DNA of 64,000 nt from Forficula auricularia (Eukaryota; Arthropoda; Insecta; Dermaptera; Forficulidae): contig JALMQS010000085.1 in the NCBI GenBank assembly GCA_024734495.1, positions 16,828,802-16,892,801 of the forward strand, written 5' to 3'. The number at the start of each line of letters is the position of its first letter. Within the stretch, counting starts at the first letter, position 1. Below are positions 37,193 through 46,246 of the stretch, one piece after another. The notes under the pieces were generated by a model. The model was not told the DNA's origin. It searched no databases and saw nothing but the letters and a program-made list of their open reading frames with translations. A program made the translations under genes and the position numbers.

Positions 37193-37857
37193 TGAGGATA
37201 AGTCAAAAATTACTTACACTCTTCGTTCTACAACTTTATTAAACTAAGATAGGTGTACATCAGATACATTATTTTTCGATATAGTCTCCACCTTTAGCAA
37301 TGCACATGGTCCAGCGAGCCACAAGCTTCCGGATGGCTTCCTGGAAGAAGGTTTTTTGTTGGTTATGAAGCCACTTTTGCACCGGATCCGAACGTTCATG
37401 TCTGAGGCAAAGCTTCCTTGAGCGGTCCAAAGAGATGAAATTCTGAGGGAGCGAGACCTGGGCTGTAGAGAGGGTGTTTCAGGGTCTCAAAGCGCCTCAT
37501 AGTTGACGGTCACCCAGCTCCCTCTTTTTGTGTTACGCTCGTTCGGCCACTTTTAAACATTTCGATCCATAAAAAACGCTTTTACGAGATAAAACACTTT
37601 CCCCGTATTGTGACAAAAGTTCCGGTGAATTTCAGCACCCTCTGATCACTCATCGTTGCTCCTCTTTGGTACAATCTGATAGCGGAGCTGACATGCTTAT
37701 GCTGTTGTAGCTAGACGACAACTGACGCGACCGTGATTAAATTCCGTACACGTGACCACAGACGCGCCAACTAAACGCATGCGCATGCGGCCGCCTCCTA
37801 TCTTAGTTTAATAAAGTTGTAGAACGAAAAGTGTAGGTAATTTTTGACTTATCCTCG
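37193..37857 (-). mobile_element. Deleted mariner element, copy 1 (665 bp)
   Basis: Inverted ends (GAGGATAAGTCAAAAATTAC and its complement) are flanked by a TA duplication (37191-37192 and 37858-37859), the mariner target. The minus strand keeps a few transposase scraps: the N-terminal start region near 37700 and a SPGLAPSEFHLFGPLK segment near 37425-37475, corresponding to the catalytic SPDLAPSD(F/Y) block. In that block the second catalytic Asp reads as Glu. Most of the gene is deleted, so it is not autonomous. It belongs to the same family as 44414-45439. Confidence 0.85.
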
Positions 37858-37950
37858 TATTTTGGGCTATCAACCCATCTTCAGGAAATACAGAAAATAA
37901 CTTTTTAATTTTTAATGTGAAACAAGTGACCTAGAAAACCTAACTCATAT

Positions 37951-38112
37951 GTGAGTCAGGATTTATCCTGGCTCTCTGAGCCACCCGCTCTGAATTTTAG
38001 TTATTTGTTCTATGCTGAGAGTGTAAATTTGATTGTAAATATGTACATATATATCTTATCTTTGTAAGAGGTGGCCCGCTCCTCGGAGGCCTAATAAACA
38101 AAATCCCAAGTA
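37951..38112 (+). mobile_element. Short LINE-like 3' UTR insertion
   Basis: It interrupts the right arm of the foldback element between ACTCATA and GTAAATTAAT. It contains GTAAGAGGTGGCCCGCTCC and AATAAA near the end, similar in style to LINE 3' ends. The class is not certain. Confidence 0.4.
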
Positions 38113-38148
38113 AATTAATATTTCATAAAATATTTATTTATTTTTTCC

Positions 38149-39324
38149 TTAGGACAGAATTTAGTTGACATATTCCTTTTTCACTTGGGTATTTTTATTG
38201 TTGATCTCTAAGCTCTTTCCCCCTGATGTAAATACCACGCCTATACCATATACTTGAATGTTCTACATAGCTTGATCGTTTCCAGACCTTCTAAATGATC
38301 AACTTCGCCTTTCCCTATCAACAGATATTCTTTCTTCGAAAAGTTGATTTTCAAACGCCACTTTTCTTATTCTTCTTTTAGTTTCTGAAATATATAGCAT
38401 TATAAAATAGGCATCTTCCTTGTGTCCCACTAAGGTGGGTGGCCTTGTCATTAGCAGAGAGAAGAATGTAAAATGTTTCTTCACCGATAGCTATTCCATA
38501 ATGTTGCAATTACGTTCCCATAATTTTAATGTTTATTCTTGTTAAATTTTGAAGATGGATAGCTAAAGGGCAATCTATTACTACACAACCTTTGGTAATA
38601 GAAATTTCTTGGGATATTTTATTACCTATCTACACCATTCCTATGCAGTAGGAGAATACATTTTTTAGAGCATTTTCATAAGCTTTAGAGATTCCGTTTC
38701 TTCTAATTTTGTCCACAGTTTATTAAGTGACACTGTGTCATTGCTTCTACAAAGATTAGGTGGAAATCTCTTCCTAGAGACGTCCTTTTTTCTACGAGGT
38801 TTCCCATTTATACATGAACGACTTGATTGCGTATGCAGGGGGGATCTCACAGATCGGCTCCCTGAATTTTTGGGGGCAAAAATTTTAGTTCAATTTTTTT
38901 TTTAAGTGATGAAAATTTTTGAAAGATATTTATTATATATTTCTCCTGCCTCCTTGGCGGTAACGCAGTTGTGGAAATTTATGAGAGGAGGTTGGAGGTT
39001 CTGCGCTCTTGCCCAAATTTCCTACCCCCCCCCCCCCCCCACCCCTATAAGTAAATATTTAAGCCGTTGCTCAATTCTATTTTTGAGCACTCAGACTTAT
39101 AATCTCGCTGTTGATGGAATAACACTAATTCCCAGGTAACTTTTACAAACTTATCTTTTCCCTTTTTTAAAAATTAGTGTTATGAATGCATTCCTTTGAA
39201 ATTAAATAATCATTCTTATTTACGAATGGTAATAAAATAGTTTTGATAAGTAGCCCCATCTTCAGGTTGAGCTTCAAAAGTTTTCAAACTACCCTCGTAT
39301 ATTAAAAATCTATTTATTATATAC
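38149..39324. other. Likely intron of the ADAM10-like gene; no exon recognised
   Basis: Two 61-residue minus-strand ORFs (38299-38484 and 38665-38850) have ordinary amino-acid mixes but match nothing I know and have no clear splice frame. They may be decayed transposon. A C run lies at 39027-39040. Confidence 0.35.
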
Positions 39325-39520
39325 CTGAAGCAGAAGCAACCCACGCTAATCCTAGAGTGCCTCCAGTGAAATCTCGATAGGTAAACACATATGCAAGACA
39401 AAAATCTTCATGGTTTCCAAGAGAGTGCAAGTTCAAAAAGTTACTAACATCAATATTTTCCATACAAAAAGAATTAGACTCTCCGGTATAATCTGGATCA
39501 CATGGAGTGGAATCGTCTAT
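39325..39520 (-). CDS. kuz: ADAM10/Kuzbanian metalloprotease, exon 3 in window
   Basis: An internal exon of 196 bases read high to low. The acceptor TTCTTTTCAG ends at 39521 and the donor GTATAT starts at 39324. It opens in phase 0 with IDDSTPCDPDY and runs through EDFCLAYVFTYRDF and LGLAWVASASG. These match the start of the ADAM10 metalloprotease domain ([21 protein letters not shown] in the family). The exon ends one base into a glycine codon. The next expected exon would carry the rest of the protease domain with HExxH; I find none between here and the gap at 36201. ADAM10/Kuzbanian is the membrane sheddase that cleaves Notch and other surface proteins. Orthology to Kuzbanian rather than Kuzbanian-like is inferred. 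Confidence 0.9.
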
Positions 39521-39792
39521 CTGAAAAGAATCAAACAAAATCATATGTTAGATAAATATATAGTGAAAAGTTTCGAAGTGAATTTTTAGAGTTGGATCAG
39601 TAAAAGTGTATTAAAGGAGACAATAAAAGACTGTGTCTTCCAATTGATTTTTAGTCGTCATGGTGACTGTGTAGTCATTCTTGAAAAAAATATCACAGGT
39701 AGTTTTGAAATATTTACTTATATATGTAATAATGTAGTTTTTGTCAAAAAAAACTTTGATAAACATTATTAAAATTAAAAACATAAATACAT

Positions 39793-40076
39793 GGCATCTT
39801 CTTTAAGTGCCATATCAGGTCTCTCTGACGCTTTGGCTCCTCTCCACATATACCTGTGCTGAGTGTGTTTAGTTGTTTTTACACAGATATATGGGACCTA
39901 CTTTTTAACGCCGGTTCCGAACGGCTAGTTTGGAGAGGTTACTATGCAATTATACTCTTGGTTAGGTTGCCATTGCTTTTCAAGAGGAGGCGACTGGCAA
40001 TATCTGCAGAGTCTCGGTCTCGAACCATCGTATTTCAGGCCAGCGGCCGACACTCTAACCATTGACCACAGTCGCC
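39793..40076 (-). mobile_element. tRNA-derived SINE, copy 2, in an intron
   Basis: Same family as 6060-6345: the tRNA-like head begins at 40076 (GGCGACTGTGGTCAATGG) and the tail ends near 39793 in an AAAGAAG run. The B-box region is more decayed (GGTTCGAGACC at about 40025-40015). It sits in the intron between exons 2 and 3 of the ADAM10-like gene, in the same orientation as the gene. Confidence 0.75.
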
Positions 40077-40239
40077 TCTCAATCAGTACTAAATTGATTA
40101 AAATATAGAACACTATATCGACAAATGAAGCTGACATTCCTTTAAAGTTCTGCTCACCTGGTTAGAGAGAAAATTGTTCATATGGTCATTGTCGCATGCG
40201 CTCATATTCGAGCTTTTCTTTGCAACAATTTTTAATTGT

Positions 40240-40320
40240 GTATTTGATTTTTTCGCGGAACATTAAAAATATCTTCACGGAGCACCTCTGTTCCACGTTC
40301 CACGGTTTGAGAACAATGGG
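40240..40320 (-). mobile_element. hAT-like terminal fragment
   Basis: On the minus strand ATTGTTCTCAAACCGTGG is followed by a TTCCGCG-type segment, like the common hAT end CAGTGGTTCTCAAA. Only one end is visible. Confidence 0.35.
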
Positions 40321-40618
40321 CATATGGCATATGACACGTCCATAAAACAAGTCCTCCGGGCATTTCTGACTCTCCCTCCCCCTTGTCACATTTTTGTGGA
40401 CCTCTCTAGCTATAATTACGTCAGATTATATATACTAGACCCCTAGCCCCCTACTGTCTTAAAAAAAAAATGAATGATAATTTGTATATTCCAGGATTAC
40501 AAGTATATTCACAAAAATTATATTTATTTAAAAGAAATAAGTTTTGTGAGTACAAAGTTATAATTTTTTAAAACCGATACAATCAAATTTAAAAACCAAT
40601 AGGGTTCATTTAGCTTAA

Positions 40619-40920
40619 AAATAAAAATTTTAAAATATAAATTACTAGGTAGAATTCACAAATAAAAGACAAAATGCTTTTTGGCAAGATCTATATATTA
40701 ATAAATTAATAAATTTGTATTTTTGATTTTCTGAATAAATTCCTGAAACTTTTTGATCAAGGTAGTATTTCGGGGTACAAACCCATCTTCAGGAGTTCCC
40801 ATAGAAATTTTTGTCTTTTATTTGTGAATTCTACGTAGTAATTTATATTTTAAAATTTTTATTTTTATTTAATAATATATTTCACCTAGAACCTACATTA
40901 TTCTCCCATAACAAAATTCT
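40619..40920 (-). mobile_element. Hammerhead foldback retroposon in intron (302 bp)
   Basis: Flanked by the 10-bp duplication TTTAGCTTAA (40609-40618 and 40921-40930). The header TAGGTTCTAGGTGAAA lies at its minus-strand 5' end (about 40896-40881). Arms at about 40623-40672 and 40810-40868 fold, with a hammerhead-like core in the loop. It inserts in the intron between exons 2 and 3. Confidence 0.72.
40755..40800 (-). ncRNA. Hammerhead-like motif, strong stem II
   Basis: On the minus strand CTGAAGA (40792-40786), then a stem II GGGU-UUGU-ACCC with one U-C pair beneath it, then GAAA (40771-40768). Stem III and the cleavage triplet are unclear (UACUACCUUGAUC), so this copy may be inactive. Confidence 0.38.
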
Positions 40921-41030
40921 TTTAGCTTAACTATTAAGTTTACATTATTTCACGCTGTAAAAGTGAAAAATAAAATATTGGTTGTTGAGAAAAAATGAAA
41001 TTTATAGTTCTAAGTGGCGTTATGTTTGTC

Positions 41031-41330
41031 ATTTCCAGCTTGTTCCCTAATATGCCTCCAAATAAGAGGATCTGTCTGAATAAATAGAGGAGGTATTCCG
41101 ATTATTTTCTTTGGGTCGAGTAGCTCGTTTTGTACCTGTATGAGTATTTGTATAGGAATCATCGAGGGGTGAACCGCGACCTAAAATCGTATACACCTAC
41201 TTCGACTTTCATTTCCAAGTAGAAGACAATAGATTATCTAATGAATCCCAAAGTAATTCCAAATAATTCCAAAGATGGTGTACACCTAATTCCAATCGAG
41301 GTTCACCCCTCGGGAATCATCAATAATGCT
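41031..41330 (-). pseudogene. Partial duplicate of ADAM10-like exon 2, split by a MITE
   Basis: Bases 41031-41162 match exon 2 at about 41781-41915 (shared ATATGCCTCCAAATAAGAGG and GAGTAGCTCGTTTTG) with about 10 % differences. The copy continues for about 12 bases after a MITE (41163-41312). It lies in the downstream intron in the same orientation. It has no flanking splice sites that I can see and has small indels, for example in GAGGAGGTATT versus GAGAGCAGGTATT. It is therefore probably a dead exon fragment rather than an alternative exon. Confidence 0.8.
41163..41312. mobile_element. hAT-type MITE, GAGGGGTGAACCGCG family, copy 1
   Basis: Terminal inverted repeats CGAGGGGTGAACCGCGA and the complement of it are flanked by GGAATCAT (41155-41162 and 41313-41320), a perfect 8-bp hAT-type duplication. 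The element is 150 bp, has GTGTACACC subterminal motifs and no coding capacity. Sisters lie at 44662-44825 and 56283-56394. Confidence 0.9.
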
Positions 41331-41643
41331 AGGCTATATGCTCTTCTCCTCACTGTTGCGTACGTATTTTATGGACGGACCCAAAATCAATTTCTCATCT
41401 ATCTGGATGTAATTATAAAATATTAGATATGTAGTTTTAACACAAGATATACAAGATTTAGTAATTTAAAAAAAAAAAATTTCGAAATAGCAAAATAAAA
41501 ATCTTTTGTCTGAAAGCGCCGAATAAATTATTTATTCCATTTACATTTTATTCTTGACATTTTCGAGTGAAAATACAAAATTTTGTGACGGGATGTTTAA
41601 AATATTTAAATATGATTAAAAATTAATAGAAAATTAATTATAC

Positions 41644-42122
41644 CTTTATTCGTTGTACTTCAAATTTTATATTTCTATGTTCGACTCGACCATCGAATTT
41701 TGTATCTCTATAAATATAATTTACAGCGGTAACATGATGTGCAATAAGGGAAAGAATTTCTTCTCGCGTTTTTTCCGGGTCATTCCCAACTTGTTCGCTA
41801 ATATGCCTCCAAATAAGAGGATCTGTCTGAATAAATAGAGAGCAGGTATTTCGATTATCTTCTTTAGGGCGAGTAGCTCGTTTTGAACGTGTATGAGTAT
41901 TTGTATAGGAATCATCATCAATAAAGTTATTTGGATCGTTTGCTTCGCGGCTATATTTATTAAAACTTTCTTCGTAAGAATTCACTGGAGATTGTCTAGA
42001 AGAGTCTTTGGTGGTTGGAGGTGATTGAGTAGTTGTTTCTTCTGGTTCGTCAACTGCTGAGTTTTGCACTCTATCCATCCACTGTATAATATCATCATTA
42101 ATACCGCAGCCGGCAACATGAC
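41644..42122 (-). CDS. kuz: ADAM10/Kuzbanian metalloprotease, exon 2 in window
   Basis: A 479-base exon read high to low. The acceptor AACTTTTAG ends at 42123 and the donor GTATAA starts at 41643. It begins in phase with HVAGCGINDDIIQWM, continues through an acidic, Ser/Thr-rich linker, and contains a furin-type RSKR site. It then runs to CSLFIQTDPLIW, LIAHHVTAVNYIYRDT and NIKFEVQRIK. The RSKR site marks the end of the inhibitory prodomain, and the segment after it is the first strand-helix of the metalloprotease, as in ADAM10 (NTCQLYIQTD in the family). The join to exon 3 is in frame and gives family-like sequence. A Met at 42078 is internal, not a start. Confidence is high for the family, moderate for the exact orthologue. 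Confidence 0.93.
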
Positions 42123-42329
42123 CTAAAAGTTTATTAAAAGATTAGTCACATCTATTAATTAATATTATTATGATAAAATATATATTTATATACCATAGAT
42201 ATACTTAATTATTATGATTTAAAAATAGTATAATTAAAAAATATTTCTAGAAGATAAATTCAAAAATCAAGATAAAATTAATTATATTTGCCAAGGTCAA
42301 GTTTTTTGGTTTCAGGCAACACTAGGAAT

Positions 42330-42440
42330 GTTTAATTAAATCTTGGGGAATCCCTGCTGCCTGGCATACAATATTTTAATGTATAATGGGAACCGTTATC
42401 ATGGGGTTACGGAACCCCGTTTGGGAATCACTGGGTTATA
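42330..42440 (-). mobile_element. hAT-like terminal fragment
   Basis: On the minus strand it starts near 42434 with CAGTGATTCCCAAACGGGGT, a standard hAT-type end. No opposite terminus is seen. A GGAATGTTTAA...GGGGGAATCCCT pattern at 44005-44060 is probably a relative. Confidence 0.45.
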
Positions 42441-42569
42441 TTGAGTTTATATTTAAGGAAACAATTAGTTCGTTTCTTGGGATCCAGACAGGTAAATCGC
42501 AAACCTAAATTTGAGCTATGTTGTGTCTTGCTTAGTATAGCTTTTAGACTAAATAAGGAACTTCTAGCT

Positions 42570-42892
42570 CAGTGATGGCGAACCTATGACACGCGTGTCA
42601 ATGGTGACAGGTTAAGACATTTTGGGTGACACGCATCATTTTACGGATGGTCTTCGCTCAAGAAGATTCAAAAGAGGTTGCGCTTAATTCACTAAGTCAC
42701 TAAATTAAAGAATAATTAGGTTTTGTTTTTGAATAAATAAATATATAAAAAATATGTTTGTTTTGTTGATTTTTGTTTTTTTACTAGGGCTGCAACTATC
42801 ACCAAATTATGAATATTTCTAGATGTGACACATCAGCCATGTTAAGTCAGGAGAATTTTGACACACCAAATTCAAAAGGTTCGACATCACTG
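42570..42892. mobile_element. hAT-type MITE (323 bp) in intron
   Basis: Ends CAGTGATGGCGAACCTATGA and AAAGGTTCGACATCACTG are imperfect inverted repeats, flanked by a perfect 8-bp duplication TTCTAGCT (42562-42569 and 42893-42900). Subterminal GTGACA motifs occur near both ends. It is non-coding and sits between exons 1 and 2 of the ADAM10-like gene. Confidence 0.9.
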
Positions 42893-43509
42893 TTCTAGCT
42901 TCTTGAAATTAACATGTAATTTGTATTGATGTAAATGAATGAATTTGAAATGAAAAATCCGATCCCATTTTGGGAACGGTCAAATTTTTTATGGGGCTGA
43001 AAATTGAAAATATTTTTTTAATCAGGGGTTTGGGATATCATTAAGTAGAACAATTAAGAATTGTATTTTTTTATATAATTTCTTTTTTTCAAATGAGGGG
43101 TGCGCGAGGGCAGAATATAATATTCATATAAAATATTTTTTAGAGATTTTTTATAAGAAATTATTTTATATATTAGGCCAAATTAGTATCTGGAAGTCAT
43201 AGGAATAAAAAGATTTGGCGAAAGCGCTTGTTCGATTTTTATCCAATTTGACAGCGAAGGGGTGCTGAGCGTTCGAAAACCGCGTGTTTCTCGTAAAGAG
43301 GGCTTTAGGGGGGGGGGGGGGATAATTGATTTCAGCTCGACTGAACAGACACCATGATAGTATCTGTAGTACAGGGAAAGTGCAGAAACGTTTCTTCGGT
43401 GAGTCAGTGAGTCAGTTAGGGCCTGTCTGAATTTTATATTGAATATTAATCTAATTTAGCTGAATTAGAATAATGTAAAATGGTGAGCAATTATTTGCTA
43501 ATTTATTAC

Positions 43510-43698
43510 CAGTTCGGCGTTCCGCATAAGGGTCTTCAACATCACCCTCTTTATAAATGACTGAATGAAAAGTTCTATTTGGATCGTGGCCAAAATACCT
43601 ATGGGCACGTTCCAAATAGAAAGATCCAGTTCGTGAAATAATTTTTCCTTCAAAAACTCCATCACTTATTGAGCCGAAAACAAAACTTCCAGGTTCAC
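43510..43698 (-). CDS. kuz: ADAM10/Kuzbanian metalloprotease, exon 1 in window (prodomain)
   Basis: A 189-base internal exon with acceptor TATTTTTTAG ending at 43699 and donor GTAATA starting at 43509. It is too split to appear as an open frame with a start. Reading starts two bases in: EPGSFVFGSISDGVFEGKI, then GSFYLERAHRYF and RTFHSVIYKEGDVEDPY. This is the ADAM prodomain of ADAM10 (the family has GSIIDGRFEGFI and FHSVIYHEDDI). It ends one base into a glycine codon that is completed by exon 2. Upstream exons with the signal peptide were not found between here and the end of the window, so they lie in other repeats or outside. Confidence 0.92.
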
Positions 43699-44467
43699 CT
43701 AAAAAATAAAAAAAAATATAGATTAATTAGTATCTTGTAAGAATCCACAATGAAGTTGGTGAATGAAATATTTCATAAACGAAAATATAATTGATGATTA
43801 TATTTTTAGAATACTATTTTATAAGAATAAATTATTTATTATCTAGTAAACACGCTTCGAGTACATTGGTTTAACTACAAATAGCTTATTTTCTAATACG
43901 TAAACGTACCTACATACGCTCCACGTAAATATGTTAATCATGAGATACATTAATAAAAAAAATCAAGATTGACTCTTTGATTCTAGAGAGTGGAGGAGTT
44001 TTAGGAATGTTTAACAGTTGGGTTTTAGCGGAAAGTTGTTGGGGGAATCCCTATGAGGAATCCAGTCTCGAGAAGTTATAATAGGACCAAAATAATTGAT
44101 GAATGAACGGCATTGACTATGACTGCGAAAGACTTTGGAATAAATGAATCAATGTGTGAAAAAATGCATTCTTTCTTATCCTGTAATGCTAGGTATTATT
44201 CCCAATTTAATATATTTAATAGAATTAATATTATAATCTTTGAATATAAAACAAATGTATTCTATAATAGAAAGTGAATCTTATTTTTGCAAAAAAATAA
44301 ATAAATAAAACCTCTAAAAGCTCTCGGTAAATTATGAAGAATTGGCAATTATTATTTGTCTGGAACGATTTGAGTTAGTAAGTTGAATTTTGGAACCAAG
44401 ATGCTTATTAATACGAGGATAAGTCAAAAATTACTTACACTTTTCATTCTACAACATTATTAAACTA

Positions 44468-44604
44468 TAATTTTTAAAGAATTTGGTGTCGGTTCTAGGT
44501 GAAACATTTTAATAGATAATAAGCAAAAATATATTTTTCTAGGTGGGTTTAACAAAAAAATTATTTGTGAAACCCACCTAAAAAAATATATTTTTACTTA
44601 TTAT
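44468..44604 (+). mobile_element. Small foldback retroposon, 137 bp, 11-bp target duplication
   Basis: It interrupts the mariner end, which fixes its limits. TTATTAAACTA occurs at 44457-44467 and 44605-44615. It starts TAATTTTTAAAGAATTTGG, carries GGTTCTAGGTGAAACAT and folds into a hairpin (arms about 44510-44548 and 44566-44604). It lacks a hammerhead core. Confidence 0.85.
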
Positions 44605-44661
44605 TTATTAAACTAAGATAGGTGTACAACAGATACATTATTTTTCGATATAGTCTCCACA

Positions 44662-44825
44662 GAGGGGTGAACCGCGATTGGAATTAGGTGTACACAGTTT
44701 TTGGAATTATTTGGTATTACTTTGGAATTCATTAGATAATCTATTGTCATCTATTGTCTTCTACTTGGAAATGAAAGTGAAAGTGGAAGTAGGTGTACAC
44801 AATTTTAGGTCGCGGTTCACCCCTC
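44662..44825. mobile_element. hAT-type MITE, GAGGGGTGAACCGCG family, copy 2
   Basis: Inserted in the mariner with the 8-bp duplication GTCTCCAC (44654-44661 and 44826-44833). The ends are GAGGGGTGAACCGCGA and its complement. Confidence 0.9.
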
Positions 44826-44886
44826 GGTCTCCACTTAGTCCAGCAAGCCACAAGGTTCCGGATGCCTTCAGAAGGTTTTCGGTTGG

Positions 44887-45303
44887 TCATGAAACCACTT
44901 TTGCATCAAATCCCGAACGTCCATTGAGTTCGTCGTGGATAATGTGATAGGCAGAACCGTGACTAATGTTTAAAGAAGATGCTACCTTATCTATGGTAAC
45001 TCGCCTATCTGCTGTAATCATCTCTTGAGCGTGTTGAATGTTGTCGTCAGTGGTCGAAGTTGACGGTCGCCCTGCTCCCTCTTTTTGTGTTACGCTCGTT
45101 CGGCCACTTTTAAACATTTCGATCCATAAAAAAACGCTTTTACGAGATGAAGCACTTTCCCCGTATTGTGACAAAAGTCTCCGGTGAATTTCAGCACCTT
45201 TCACACCCGCTGACCACAAAAATCTGACCACTCCTCGTTGCTCCTCTTTGGTGCAATCTGATAGTGGAGCTGGCATGCTTATGCTGTTGTAGCTAGACGA
45301 CAA
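44887..45303 (-). pseudogene. Mariner transposase, N-terminal domain only
   Basis: The transposase binds the element ends and cuts them out. This frame keeps the paired helix-turn-helix DNA-binding half: EEQRGVVRFLWSAG and the AEIHRRLLSQYG helix, then the linker GAGRPSTSTTDDN. The second HTH follows (RVTIDKVASSLNISHGSAYHI). It then breaks off at HDELN into unrelated residues from a deletion. The catalytic DD34D core is missing, so it cannot cut DNA. The start at 45303 fits a mariner start position inside the terminal repeat region. The product, if made, could still bind ends. Confidence 0.85.
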
Positions 45304-45441
45304 CTGACGCGATCGTGATTAAATTCCGCACACGTGACCACAGTCGCGCCAACTCAACGCATGAGCATGCGGCCGCCTCCTATCTTAGTTTAATAAAGTT
45401 GTAGAACGAAAAGTGTAGGTAATTTTTGACTTATCCTCGTA

Positions 45442-46187
45442 CAGACAAATTTTATACAGACTTTTATCTCAATAGTCTACATATAATGATAAAATGTTTT
45501 TCAAATTTTCTGCATTTTCAACCGGAATTTATGAAGCTAGAAAGCCCAAAATCAAATCAGGGTTTCCAAAAGGAAACCAAATATTTTGGCATTATAATTA
45601 ACTTTCTAACCTTTTCTAATTAATCTTATATTTCTGAGTTATTTTGGGAAAAAAATATCTTGATTAAGGATGGAAAAAGAAATTTTATTCGAAATATTTT
45701 TAAAATTAAATAGATGAAAAAATATAACTTATAGTTAAAATATCTCGAAAAAATCACTTTTTATACCCTCCGTCTTGATAGAAAATATTACCAAAAATTT
45801 TCTATTTTGAAAAATAAAATAAAATTTCATTATTACGAAAATTATACTTTTATTTTTATTAGTATTTATTATAAAAATGAAAAAATATAATTACGTTTAA
45901 ATATAATACTTCGCAAAAATTATGGTACCGCGACATTTCAGCCCCCGACATAATATCTTCTGACAAAATAACCCCTAGTATAAGGGAGAATACAAAAGAA
46001 ATTAAGTGAGAAGCTTATAATCATAGTTTTGAATAATATAAACAGACTTTCATATTTTGGCGGCTAATTAGCAGTTTGAAAGTGCTGCTGTCAGTCGTGT
46101 TTGATTAGGAAAAAATGGGAGCCCCAAACATATCCCGCCCGACGATTGGCTGGTTCGGTTTTCAATGTGTGTTTGATTAGAAAATAA
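45442..46187. other. AT-rich DNA, no gene seen
   Basis: Non-coding. A GACATTTCAGCCCCCGACATAA phrase near 45932-45955 looks like a decayed repeat. Confidence 0.4.
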
Positions 46188-46246
46188 ACTGCAACGGATC
46201 GTTGCTAAACTTTATCCAAATTCATTTGAAATATTAATATGTTTGT
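46188..46246. repeat. Repeat family B, second copy, left part
   Basis: Matches 6735-6793 almost base for base up to ATATTAATATGTT, then stops. The rest of the family sequence resumes at 48368. Confidence 0.8.

Larger units (their letters stand above)
37035..38148 (+). mobile_element. Hammerhead foldback retroposon interrupted by mariner and a LINE tail
   Basis: The header GTGCAAGGTGAAACATC matches the 2825 copy. The left arm (about 37080-37160) returns inverted at 37905-37950 and 38113-38148. A mariner (37193-37857) sits in the centre, in the ATATAT run that would be the hammerhead stem III loop. A 3'-LINE scrap of about 160 bp (37951-38112) splits the right arm. Removing both leaves about 290 bases, the family's size. 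The hammerhead core on the minus strand is damaged: CTGAAGA is kept (37885-37879) but GAAA has become AAAA. Confidence 0.6.
44414..45439 (-). mobile_element. Deleted mariner element, copy 2, host to two insertions
   Basis: Inverted ends starting CGAGGATAAGTCAAAAATTA are flanked by TA (44412-44413 and 45440-45441). A foldback retroposon (44468-44604) and a hAT-type MITE (44662-44825) inserted in its left half, both with their own clean duplications. The total is 1026 bases, about 730 of them mariner. Order of events: mariner first, then the two small elements. Confidence 0.92.
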
